64,000 bases of DNA from Quillaja saponaria (taxonomy: Eukaryota; Streptophyta; Magnoliopsida; Fabales; Quillajaceae). Below are positions 36,001-47,500 of this stretch, piece by piece (within the stretch, counting starts at the first letter, position 1; every line of letters starts with the position of its first letter). A model generated the notes under the pieces. That model had not been told where the DNA came from, did no database searches, and worked only from the letters and a program-made list of their open reading frames with translations. Made by a program: the position numbers and the translations under genes. The stretch spans positions 19,424,001 through 19,488,000 of the forward strand of contig CM055613.1 of the NCBI GenBank assembly GCA_029379385.1, read 5' to 3'.

Positions 36001-37875
36001 TTTATTCATACTTGATGGAAATGATGCATGATGGCTTTTTGCAAGATCACAAACTTCACATCGAAAACTAGAAACATCAATTTTTGTAAATAATCTTTTA
36101 AGATAGCCAAAAGAAGTATGTCCTAGACGTTGATGCCATAACCAAATGTCTAATTTTCTCCCTTTTTCTTCAGAATTGTCCACCGTTAATGCTTGACACA
36201 CTTACTTTGAGCTATGTGTCTCTAGGTCCAGGTAATACAGCTTTCCTTGTTTAGTACCATAACTAATCGTCTGCCTCGTTTGGATGTCCTTAAACACACA
36301 ACATTCAGGCCAAAAAATAACAACACAAGATAAAGCAATAGTAAATTGAGAGACTAACAAAATGTTATAATCCAAAGATGGGACAACTAAAACAGAATCC
36401 AAATTCAAAGTTTAATGATGAGATAAGGACCCTTCCCCAATGACAGGTGCTGAGGAACCATTAGCAGTGGAAACAAATTTTTTTAAGGAGGATTTAAGAG
36501 GTGAGACCTGTCTAGAATTAATTGTCATATGATCCGTGGCAGCGGAATCAATTATCCATGTACTATTAGAAATAGGTACATATGAATTTAAAACCTTACC
36601 ACCATTACCTCCCGCTACAACTAAAGCCGAAGGTTCTCCAGCAGCAACGTCTGCTTTCATCTTTGTTTCCGTTGTTGCAGCAGTGGAGGCTTTGTTTGAA
36701 TGCCTTTTCCGTCGATCACGGTTGTGATCCCACCATTCTGGGTACCCAATAAGTTTGAAACAACGGTATTTTGTATGACCAGGCTGATCACAATGAGTAC
36801 ATTTGAAGGTGGATTTGTTAGCACCTGTAGGAGTCTTTCATTGATTGGGCTTTGCTCGATCTTGTTGTTTCTTAGAAGACCAGTTTTTATTTGATTTATT
36901 TCTACTCATCATGGCTGAAGCTTCAATTTTTTCAAGTTCTATATTCATTGTTGCATGCTGAATAGATTCATGGCGAACCAGTGAATAACACTCTTCGAGT
37001 TCAGGAACTGGTTCCTTTCTCAATATTTCCCCACGAACTTGTTCGAATTCATTATCCAAACCAGCAAGAAAAATATGTACCCCTTGTTGCTAAATTAATT
37101 TGCGATAAGATGTGACATCTTTCTCACTTTCCATAATCACCTTGTCACAATGATCCAATTCACTAAAAATTTCAATTAATTCCCCATAGTAAATAGAAAA
37201 TGATCTACCATTTTGTTTGGCAGAGAAGGCTCTCTGATTCAAGGTAAAAACCTGTAGTTCATCAACTCCATCATAAAAGGCTTTTGATAAAGCTTTCCAA
37301 ATATCTCGAGTAGTGGACAAGCAGATATATCGCTTCATAATGTCAAAGGGTCATAGACATCTGCAACCATCTTTTAACTTTCTGATTATCTGTATACCAT
37401 TTCTCGTAGCCATCATCCTTTTCTGTAAGAGGTTATGAATCTCCTCGGATAGAGAAAGCTTTTCCTTTTCAGCAATATGCATCTCCATGATCTGAGACCA
37501 CATATCATAATTTGTTTCCTTGAGAATAATCCCAGCATTGAATGATGAATTTTTAGATTGAACAATAATTGGAAAGGACTTAGTCCTAGAAGCTTCAACT
37601 TCTGATTTGCTCATGGAACCTGGCTCTGATACCAAGTTGAAATAAAAAAAAATATATATATTTTCCAATTGATTACCAAAAGAACTTGTATACAGGAGTA
37701 TTTATCAGTATATTGACACCTATCTTTTTGTTAAAGATCCTACAATCAAGCTCCTAATTTACTATTTCCTATTTTACAAAGAATTCCAACAAAACATACA
37801 ATTAAATCTTTAAAATCAAGCCTCACATATATCATACAATTAAAGCTCTAAAATCAAGCCTCAAATATTTCAACA
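33055..37875 (-). mobile_element. Copia family 3: complete LTR retrotransposon with target duplication
   Basis: The 5' LTR is 37635-37875 and the 3' LTR 33055-33331 (minus sense). Both start TGTTGAAATATTTG. The flanks carry CATTA on both sides (33050-33054 and 37876-37880), a perfect 5-bp target duplication. A primer site TGGTATCAGAGCCAGG lies directly inside the 5' LTR (37634 downwards), and a polypurine TTAGGGGGAT lies next to the 3' LTR. The LTR 3' ends read CAACT/CAATT rather than the usual CA. The 3' LTR is 36 bp longer because it holds three rather than two copies of a TCTCTAAAATCAAGCC-containing unit. Confidence 0.9.
33331..37614 (-). pseudogene. Copia family 3 gag-pol (broken)
   Basis: The start is the ATG at 37614 (MSKSEVEASRTKSF), 20 bp after the primer site. 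Domains in order: UBN2-type gag with MWSQIMEMHI and WKALSKAFYDGVDELQ; zinc knuckle CTHCDQPGHTKYRC near 36800; protease WIIDSAATDHM (36540, active-site DSAA for DSGA); GAG-pre-integrase WLWHQRLGHTSF; integrase with CSDNGGEY and PQQNGVAERKN (35770-35650); then WVYTVKFKVDGTIEQFKARL of the reverse transcriptase (about 34745); and RNase H ending at 33395. Single stops and shifts interrupt it at about 37340, 37085, 36838, 36410, 36200, 35880, 35600 and 35208, and beyond 34559. Family order and integrase-before-RT identify Copia. It is not expected to be translated whole. Confidence 0.85.
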
Positions 37876-37880
37876 CATTA

Positions 37881-38361
37881 TTCCTGTAACACATCCAAAA
37901 TCTTGATTTGAAAGAGCTGTGGAATTATAGTGTGTAAGAGACCAAATGAAGAGAATTTTAATGCATGGCTTGCATACTAGCATGGTTTCTAGTTCCATGT
38001 TAGATCCAGCCCTTTCTCCCATCTTTATGGTGAAATTTCAATTGCCACAATTAAAGCAATACGTTGTAGACATGATGGTGCTTGGAATTTGGAAATGTTG
38101 CCATTTGTCAGTTAAAGATGATAAATTGGAGTTCTATCTGCAATTCAACCCTCCAAGAGTGCCAATCACGTATTCTTGTTTGGTATTATGAGCTATCCTC
38201 CTCATCATTTTAATGTTTTTGTCTTTCCTTTTAAAAATGCTTCCTCATTTCTAGAGATACATACTTGAGTTGGTATTCTGAATTTGGAGGACTCTGCTTG
38301 CTGATAATAATTGATGCTTATTGATGAACCCTAGTTGGTAATTATCTATTTCCGATGGTAG
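37881..38361 (+). other. No gene identified; possible intron of the EMSY-LIKE gene
   Basis: An 81-residue frame (37946-38191) has no recognised domain. The segment lies directly upstream of EMSY-LIKE exon sequence and may be intronic. Confidence 0.35.
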
Positions 38362-41300
38362 ATATCTCCAAAAGATATCCGTTGGGAGGGTGAGGATCCT
38401 GGAATAACTTGCAGAGGTGGGCGCCCTGGAACAGGCCGAGGGATTAACAAGTCCATGACTCGCGGTGGTGCCATTACCAGCGCAGGTGGAGGTAGAGGAA
38501 TGACAAAGGATCAGCATAAGAAAGACTTGACATTACCACAAAATGGCATTGGGAAGAAGGCCTAAGGTGATATCGAAATACTTCACACAGATACCCTTAT
38601 AAAGGATACCAACTATAATAAACTTACTTCTATTTTAAATTTGCCTGCCTGATTTTCCCTATTTGCAATGGAATTCTGAACAGGTTGAAAAGGTTTTTGG
38701 TGCCAACCTGCCTGATTCTATGGAGATTGAGAAAGCCAAGAAAGTGCTAAAAGTAAGGGGCAACCATCTCAAGTATTTTTCTTCTTTTAATAATTCCTGC
38801 TACTGCTGTGATGGGTACTTGGAAATGCAGGAGCATGAGCAGGGGCAGTCAATGCAATCGCCAGGCTTGAGGAAGCATCTGATGGTGAAAGTGGTAATAA
38901 CCAAATAACTTATTAGTCTGTTTAAATAGTATGTAAGATTAAATGAAGTAGAAGCACAATATGTTGTGTCTTCGTTCTCAAATTTTGCTATTGGACCAAT
39001 GATGTGTTCTGCAATATTCAAATTAAATCATTTGTATTCTGTAATTAAATTTGAGAATGATACCAAATTGTCCTAAAAGTACATGTATTCTCTTTTCCTT
39101 TTTTGCCTTTCTAGTTGCCAGTAATTTTCTATACCCCATATAGTCATGGCATAAAGCATCTTGACTCATAACTAATGAAGTGTCTAGTGAGCAGCAGCAT
39201 TTTTACTGTTTTGTTATATGCTAAGAAGATTTCCCCCCATTTCATGCTATTTGGCATCAAACCAGATGGAGAACGTCCATTTTTGCAGGGGCAGTTGATG
39301 AATCAGGAGAGGCTGGAAGAAACGACAGTATGATGAGCTAGGTGAAGCCAGAGGCAAGGCTTGCGAAGGACTTTACCAAAAGTTAGAGACAAAGGATGGA
39401 GAGAAAGATATCTATAGGATTGCCAAGCAAAGGGAAAGACGAACTAAAGACCTAATTCGTATTAAGTGCATTAAGGATGAGGCTGATAGGGTTTTAGTTA
39501 AGGAAGATGAGATTAATGAGAGATGGCAAACTTATTTCGATACTTTATTTAATGAAGAGTCAATGGGTGATTTTGGAGACCTTGATGTCACCTTTGATGA
39601 TACGAACCGGCGATTTGTTCGTCGGATTAGAGCTCAGGAGGTTAAAGAAGCTATGCATAAGATGAAGAATGGTAAGGCTTTGGGCCCAGATGATATTCCA
39701 ATAGAAGTTTGGAGATGCCTAGGAGATATTGGAGTAACTTGGCTTACAAATCTTTTTAACAAGATTTTAGTAACCAAGAAAATGTCAGATGAGTGGAGGA
39801 AGAGTACATTAATCCCTATTTATAAGAATAAAGGAGATATTCAAAGTTGTTCGAATTATCGAGGTATAAAACTTATTAGCCATACAATGAAACTGTGGGA
39901 GAGAGTGATTGAGCGTAGGCTTAGGAATGAGACTGTAGTTTCTGAGAATCAATTTGGTTTTACGCCTGGAAGATCTACAATGGAGGCTATTTTTCTACTT
40001 AGGAGATTAATGGAGAAATATAGAGAAAAGAAAAATGATCTTCACATGGTCTTTATTGATCTAGAAAAAGCGTATGATAAGGTGCCAAGACAAGTCTTGT
40101 GGTGGGTACTCGAGAAGAAAAAGGTCCCAACTAAATATGTAGAAGTTATTAAAGATATGTATGAAGGAGTATTGACTAGGGTGCGGACTGTAGATGGTAT
40201 GACTGGAGAGTTCCCGATCACGATAGGTGTTCACCAAGGTTCATCCTTAAGTCCTTACCTATTTGCGTTAGTCATGGATGAACTCACCTATAATATCCAA
40301 GATAGGGCTCCTTGGTGCATGTTGTTTGCCGATGATATTGTGTTGGTAGACGAAACTAGGGAAGGTTTAAATTCTAAACTAGAAATGTGGCGGAACGCGT
40401 TAGAATCTAAAGGCCTTAGATTGAGTCGAACAAAAACTTAATATATGGAGTGCAATTTCAGTAAAACTAGAGGAGGCCCGAATGATATAATTTTAGACGG
40501 TCAGACAATCCCTACCAAGGATGTGTTTAAGTATTTAGGGTCATTTATACAAAAAGATGGTGCAATTGAGCATGATGTAAACCATAGGATTAAGGTAGGG
40601 TGGGTGAAGTGGCGGAGTGCTTCGGGAGTTTTATGTGATCCTAAAATCCCGAATAGATTGAAAGGGAAATTTTATAAGTCGGCAGTGAGACCAGCTATGT
40701 TGTATGGTACCAAATGTTGGGCAGTTAAGAAGCAACATTCGCATAAGATGGGAGTAGCCGAAATGAGAATGTTAAGATGGATGACAGGACATACAAGAAA
40801 TGATAGAATAAGAAATGAGGAGATTCGTAGGAAGGTGGAAGTAGCACCTATTGAGGAGAAAATGAGAGAGAATCGTCTACGTTGGTTTGGACACATCTAA
40901 CGTCGGCCAATGGACGCAGTAGTTAAGCAAGGTGACATGGTCCAGGTGCCAGGTGTTAGACGGGAAAAGGGGAGACCGAAACTTACATGGGGGACAGTCA
41001 TCGAGAAAGATATGGCTGTACTATGAATTAATGAAAATCTTGTCTTGGATCGATGCGAATGGAGGAAAAGGATTCATATAGCCGACCCCAACTAGTTTGA
41101 GATTTTAAGGCTTAGTTGAGTTGAGTTGAGTTGAAGTTGGCAATGACGCCTAACTCTGCTAGGCTTGTACCTATTTGTTGTACCATGTTTTAATGTTATT
41201 ATAGGTGGAGTAAATGTAAATTCTGGCTTTGTTATCTGTTAGTATAGTGATTAGGGCTGGTTCCATTGTATGTTTAACCTAACTGAAATCTCTGTCACTT

Positions 41301-41466
41301 ATTCTTTGAATTACTCTTATGGAGATGGATTTCATAGATGTACGCTTTCTGTTGGTTGAATTTCTTTCTTCTCATTATTCAGCAGTGGATGGTTAATGAT
41401 AACTCTCCTCAATCAGTTATTGATGGCAAAAAAGATGCAAATGAACTGTCTAATCCTGCAGATTGA
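38362..41466 (+). pseudogene. EML: EMSY-LIKE (EML) gene, 3' exons, probable pseudogene
   Basis: Exon-like blocks: 38362-38606 encodes KDIRWEGEDPGI, a Gly/Arg-rich GRPGTGRGINKSMTRGG, LPQNGIGKKA and DIEILHTDTLIK; 38684-38752 encodes VEKVFGANLPDSMEIEKAKK between good AG/GT sites; 38831-38893 encodes EHEQ then, shifted by two bases, VNAIARLEEASDGES; 41383-41466 may be the last exon. This series matches the C-terminal half of plant EMSY-LIKE proteins, nuclear chromatin-associated factors with an N-terminal ENT domain and an Agenet/Tudor domain. TAA at 38563-38565 interrupts the frame, two extra G's shift exon three, and the first block lacks a GT donor. The N-terminal domains were not found. The last intron contains an RTE LINE, and the 3' end faces the hydrolase gene 88 bp away. 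Confidence 0.7.
39320..41136 (+). mobile_element. RTE-type LINE, 5'-truncated, in the last EML intron
   Basis: Reverse transcriptase frames run from about 39323 to 40441 and 40445 to 40900. Motifs: [90 protein letters not shown] and FADDIVL (40325 onwards). The C-terminus has YLGSFIQKDG, MLRWMTGHTR and RWFGHI. The endonuclease domain is missing, as is usual after incomplete reverse transcription. Single stops at 40439 (between RTKT and YMEC) and 40898 separate otherwise continuous frames. The 3' end carries GCCGACCCCAACTAGTTTGAG and a (TTGAG)n tail at 41114-41135, both usual for plant RTE elements. Two point nonsense changes suggest a fairly recent insertion. Confidence 0.85.
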
Positions 41467-41553
41467 ACAAAATGAAAAATCAGCTATCATACACATTTGT
41501 TGAGAGCACACCAGAGGCAGTGCTACTAGCAACTCCAAAATAAGCTAATCATA

Positions 41554-44500
41554 TTACAACGATGCAATAAATTGAACAATAAGAGTCACCATCTGACCAT
41601 CATAAGCAGGCCCTTTCATTTGGAAGTGGCTTACCCCATCAATGAGATGTGTCTCAACACGTCCTGCTGCAGTATTCAGCTTGTTGTTCAGCTGCTTCAC
41701 ACTGGTGAATCCATCCCGAGTTCCCATAACAAAAAGTTTTGGTTTAATCGATTGTAAGATGGCTTTGTGGTGTCTCCCAAAAAGGATTGAGGCAATCATG
41801 CCAAATGGATAACCTAGGCTCACATAGCCAGTGAATTGTTCAATCTGATCAACTGCAGATCCTGCTGTTGGTGCACCTATTACACAAAGGGGAAGTGAAA
41901 TCTTTAGGCTTGAATGGTAGTACTTATGTCATTGTTGAATACCATAAGGAGAAATTTCATTGTGACAAATAATAGGTATCTATGCTGGAACAATCTCAAA
42001 TAAACAAAGAATGTTTCACAATTCACAAACAAAATCAATCAACTTTACAAGCTAAATTTCAATGGACCCCGTAAGGAACAAGTTGATTAACACCATGCCT
42101 ATAAGCAGTCTATATCAATATATTTTCCAATCTATATTCCCATGGACCTCACAACGGGCAACTTGATTGACACGATATGACGAAGAACAAAGCAATAGGA
42201 TTCATGATTTAATTGCATTTAAATTATGTAATATTAGAATTAGAGATTGTTAGAGTGTAAATATAGACAGCTTAATTAGCGATTCAAATTTTCTTATTTA
42301 TAGTTTCTTTCCTTATTTCTAGTTTCCTTATTTCTGTGTAATTTCTATTGCGTATTTGGTTGATATTTAGTCTAGGTTCACTATGTTAGGTTAAACATTT
42401 TAGCCTATAAATAGAGGCTCCCTCTTGTATATTGAAAATCTTATGAATATATATTCTTCTTATATTCAACATGGTATCAGAGCTTAGGGAGAAAAAATCC
42501 TAATTTTTATTTTGCGCTGTGTTTCTTTCTAGCGTGTCTCTCTATTGCTGCGTTTCATTCCAGCAATACGATTATTGTTCATCGGGGTACTGTTCATCGG
42601 TATGTCTACCTCTGAAAAATCTGAAATCGGTATGTCAAAACCTAGTACTTTTACCTCTGTGTTTTCTGGATCCCCTGTTATTACTACTGAAAAATTGAAT
42701 GGATCTAATTATTTGTCTTGGACTGCATCTGTTGAGTTATGGTTTCTGGGACAGGGATATGAAAATCATCTCACGAAATCATTGACTGATATTCCAACCC
42801 CTGAACAACTCAATTGGAAAAAGATTGATGCCCAATTATGCAGTTTACCCTGGGCATCTCTTGAACCTTCTATATTGCAGATTTTCCGGGCATATAAGAC
42901 ATGTTTTGAATTATGGAAACGGGCCAGAAGTTTATACACTAATGATATCCAACGTTTTTACACTGTGGTCTCTAATCTGTTGAATCTAAAATAGGCTGAT
43001 CAGGATATGTCCACCTATTTGGGCAAGATTCAGAATGTCAAAGCTGAACTTGCTGAAATATTACCTCTTACCACTGATCTGGCTGACCAAGAGGCACAAA
43101 GGGACAAGCTATTCATGATTCTCACTCTATATGGCCTTCAAGCTGATCTTGATCCAGTTCGCCATCAAATATTCTTCCATGGAAGAAGTGTTTGCTCGGT
43201 TGTTACGTATCTCATCTCCGGTAGTAACACATGTTGAGAATCCATCTCCTGATTCTTCAGTATTGATCTCTCACTCTAGTACTCGCGGAGGTCGGGGTCG
43301 TGGACGTCCCCAGTGCACTCATTGTAACAAGATGGGTCATATCAGGGAAAAGTGTTACCAATTGATTGGTTATCCGGGTACTACAGCTAATATTGTTCAA
43401 TCAGCCAATTCACTTGAAGTTTCACCATCTAAAGAAAAACCTCTTAATGTCTCATTATCAGCTACTGAATATGATAAGTTCCTACAGTATCAAGCTACTC
43501 AGCAATCTTCTCATGGTAATTTTGTCGCTTGCCTCTCTCAGACCTCTTCTGACACTTGGATTCTTGATTCTGGTGCCTCTGATCACATATCTGGTAATCC
43601 CAAACTTTTTTCTAGTATTAGTAATCCATCGTCACTTTCCACTATCACTATAGCTAATGGTTACACAACCATTGCTAAAGGTATAGGTCAAGCTACACCA
43701 TTATCTTCTTTGCCTTTAGAGACTGTACTTTATGTCCCTGAATGTTCATTTAGTCTGATTTCTATTAGTCAATTGACTCATTCTCTCAATTGTTCTGTCA
43801 CTTTCATTGATGATTCCTTTACTATACATGACTGACGTACGGGACGAATGATTGGCACAGGACATGAGTTACATAGCCTCTACCATCTTACCACACTACC
43901 TACATCTTCAGTGGCTTGCTCTACAGATGTGTCACCTATTCTCTTTCACAGTCGGTTGGGTCATCCTAGTCTATCCAAGCTTTAGAAGATGGTTTCTCGT
44001 TTGTCACATCTGTCATCTTTAAATTGTGAGTCGTGTCAGATTAGCAAGCACACACGTATTTTGTTTCCAAAGCATAGTCGTTTTAGAGCAGAGTCTCCCT
44101 TTCATCTTGTTCATACTGATGTTTGGGGTCCTAGTCGTGTTAGTTCATCTTTGAGATTTCAGTATTTTGTAACTTTTATTGATGACTATTCTCGTTGCAC
44201 GTGGTTATTTTCAATGAAAAATTGTTCTGAGTTATTTTCTATATTCCAACAGTTTTGTGTTAAAATTAAAATACAATTTGGTGTTTCTATTCGTATTTTG
44301 CGTTGTGACAATGCACGTGAATATTTTTTACATCATTTCAGCACTTTATGACATCTCAAGGTATGCTGCATCAATCATCTTGTTCTCATACTCCTCAACA
44401 AAATGGAGTTGCTGAGCGCAAAAACAGACATTTAATTGAAACAGCTCGCACTCAATTACTTCATGGTCATGTTCCACTTCGGTTTTGGGGTGATGTTGTA

Positions 44501-47500
44501 CTTACTGCATGCTACCTTATTAATCGCATGCCATCTTCTACATTGCATCACAAAATTCCATATTCTATCATCTTTCCTAATCATCCTTTATATTCACTTC
44601 CGCTTCGTATCATTGGTTGCATTTGTTTTGTTCATGATCTAACACCTGGACAGGATAAACTCTCTTCCAAATCATTTAAGTGCATCTTCTTGGGTTATTC
44701 TTGCCTTCAAAAAGGGTATAAATGTTACTGTCCAGATAAGAATCGTTACTTTATCTCTGTTGATGTTACATTTTTTTAGGAATCTTCATTCTTTCCCTCG
44801 ACTATTCCTAAGTCACCTTCTATCTCTGAAGCTCTTCCGGTTCCTTATCTTGGACCAAATGACTGTGTATCATCTGCACACTACCTAATCTTCTAGCAGA
44901 CACTGTTGATGTACCTGATGACTCACCTTCTGTCCCAACACCTTCCCGTGCCTCGGATCTTGCTTCACCACCTATTTTACGAAAAGGTACTCGTTCAACT
45001 CGTAATCCTTATCCTATTTATACTTTTTTGAGTTATCATCGTTTATCTTCACCCTATTATGCATTTGCCTCCTCTTTGTCTTCTATTTCTGTTCCAAAGT
45101 CCACCAATGATGCTCTTGCTCATCTCGGGTGGCGCCAGGCCATGATTGATGAAATGAATGCCTTACATACTAATGGTACTTGGGAACTAGTCTCTTTACC
45201 TTCTAGAAAATCCACTGTTGGCTGTAAATGGGTATACACCGTAAAAGTTCATCCTGATGGTTCTGTTGATCGCTTAAAGGCTAAATTGGTAGCAAAAGGC
45301 TACACTCAGGTCTATGGTGTGGATTATTCAGAAACTTTCTCTCCCGTAGTTAAAATTACATCTGTCAGGGTATTTATATCTCTAGCTGCTATTTTTGATT
45401 GGCCACTTTATCAATTGAACATAAAAAATGCTTTCTTACATGGTGACCTTGATGAAGAAGTCTTTATGGAGCAACTACCTGGTTTTGTTGCTCAGGGGGA
45501 GTCCGGTATGGTGTGTCGATTGAAAAATTCTCTATATGGCTTAAAGCAATCTCCTAGAGCTTGGTTTGGTAGATTCAGTAAAGTTGTTCTTAGTTTTGGC
45601 TTTCGGAGGTGTACTGTTGGTCACTCAGTTTTCTATAAACATACACCTAATGGTAGAATTCTTTTAATTGTATATGTGGATGATATTGTGATTACAGGTG
45701 ATGATAATCATGGGATTCAACAATTGAAATCATTCCTACAGTCTAAGTTTCAAACTAAAGACTTAGGACAGCTAAAATACTTTTTGGGGATCGAGGTTGC
45801 AAGATCACAATTAGGTATTTGTCTTTCTCAAAGAAAGTATTGTCTGGATGTCTTGAGTGATATAGGTATGTTGGATTCCAAACCTGTAGATACTCCTATG
45901 AATCCCAATACTAAACTTGTACCAGATGAGGGGGAGCTACTGACTAATCCTGAGCAATATAAACGTCTTGTTGGTAAGCTGAATTATCTCACAGTCACTA
46001 GACCAGATATTGCTTTTGCAACTAGTATGGTTAGCCAATTCCTTTCTCAGCCTCGAACATCTCATTGGAATGCTGTTATTCGTATCCTAAGATACCTTAA
46101 AACTGCACCCGGAAAGGGATTATTATATAAGAATCATGGGCACACTCTAGTTCGAGGACATGGTCGTTGTCATACATTAGTCCATAAACATAATTCTACT
46201 CCAGTTCAAGGTTATAGCGATGCTGATTGGGCAGGCTCTCAATTTGACAAAAGATCTACTACAGGATACTGTATATTTCTGGGTGGAAATCTTGTTTCAT
46301 GGAAAAGTAAAAAACAGACTGTTGTTGCAAGATCCAGTGCTGAATCTGAATATAGGACCATGACTCATACCACTGTTGAGTTAGTTTGGCTAAAAAATCT
46401 ATTAGACGAACTTGGATTTCAGCACTTACAGCCTATGGAGTTAGTATGTGATAATCAAACTGCATTACATATTGCATCAAATCCAATTTTTCATAAACGA
46501 ACAAAACATATAGAAATTGACTGTCATTTCGTTCGTGAGAAGCTTATAGATAATACAATCAAGACTACATATACAAAATCAGAAGATCAGTTAGCAGACT
46601 TATTCACAAAATTTTTGACAGGAAATCGATTACGATATCTATGCAACAAGCTTGGAACATATAATCTTTATGCTCTAGCTTGAGGGGGAGTGTTAGAGTG
46701 TAAATATAGGCAGCTTAATTAGTGATTCAAATTTCCTTATTTATAGTTTCTTTCCTTATTTTTAGTTTCCTTATTTCTGTGTAATTTCTATTGCGTATTT
46801 GGTTGATATTTAGTCTAGGTTCACTATGTTAGGTTAAACACTTTAGTCTATAAATAGAGGCTCCCTCTTGTATATTGAAAATCATCTGAATATATATTCT
46901 TCTTATATTCAACAGAGATAACTTAGTAATATTTCAGTATTATTAATAGTTATTAGTTTTCTTTTTATTAGGACATTAAAATTCTAATTGTCATTAGGGT
47001 TTTCCTTTTATTAAGATTCTAAGCATTTACCTTTTATGTCATTAAGATTTTTCAAAGAATCTATATAATGACCCTTAGTACTATATTGTAAAACAGCTTT
47101 TGACAAATTAAAAATTGTTGCCTTTCTGTTGTCTGTTCAATCTGTCTCTTTCAATTAAGTATCTACCCTGAAGCCCAAAAGGATTATTCCAGTGTGGGGC
47201 ACAGATTTGTTATTGTTTCTCAATGAAACTAAGAAAAAACCGTTCAACAAGATAAGTTGTGTTTATTGTTTTTCACTTTTCTTGGCCTTGATGCATACAC
47301 TGAAAAAGTTAATTCTTTTCCTACCATACCATAAAAATATTACTCTTGATGTCACTGAAGAATGTATATGGTCATGGACTCTAGGGTCATTGTCAAAACA
47401 AAAGAGAACAATGAGTTAATATGTTACAACTTACAAGCTGTACGATAAAACAAGTTACTAGAAACACCTTAAGAATTGATGAACTCATGTATGACTATAT

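Larger units (their letters stand above)
42248..46914 (+). mobile_element. Copia family 4: complete element, GAGAT target duplication
   Basis: LTRs at 42248-42471 and 46691-46914 are both 224 bp, start TGTTAGAGTG and end ATTCAACA. Comparing them base by base gives about eight differences (roughly 96% identity). GAGAT precedes (42243-42247) and follows (46915-46919). TGGTATCAGAGC at 42472-42483 is a perfect initiator-Met primer site, and TGAGGGGGAG at 46681-46690 is the polypurine tract. TATAAATAGAGGC near 42408 is a TATA box within the LTR. The element lies in the intron of the hydrolase gene, antisense to it. Confidence 0.95.
42173..47121 (+). repeat. Older LTR (42173-42247 plus 46915-47121) split by the Copia insertion
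   Basis: The two pieces, joined across the Copia element, match the complement of 47698-47950 in order: GCAATAGGATTCATG, AATTATGTAATATTAG, then AATAGTTATTAGTTTTC, GTCATTAGGGTTTTCC and ATCTATATAATGACCC. It is probably a solo LTR of another family (about 280 bp). Confidence 0.7.

Noticed and set aside
37946..38191. Possible upstream EML exon
   Set aside because: The sequence does not resemble the ENT or Agenet domains expected there.
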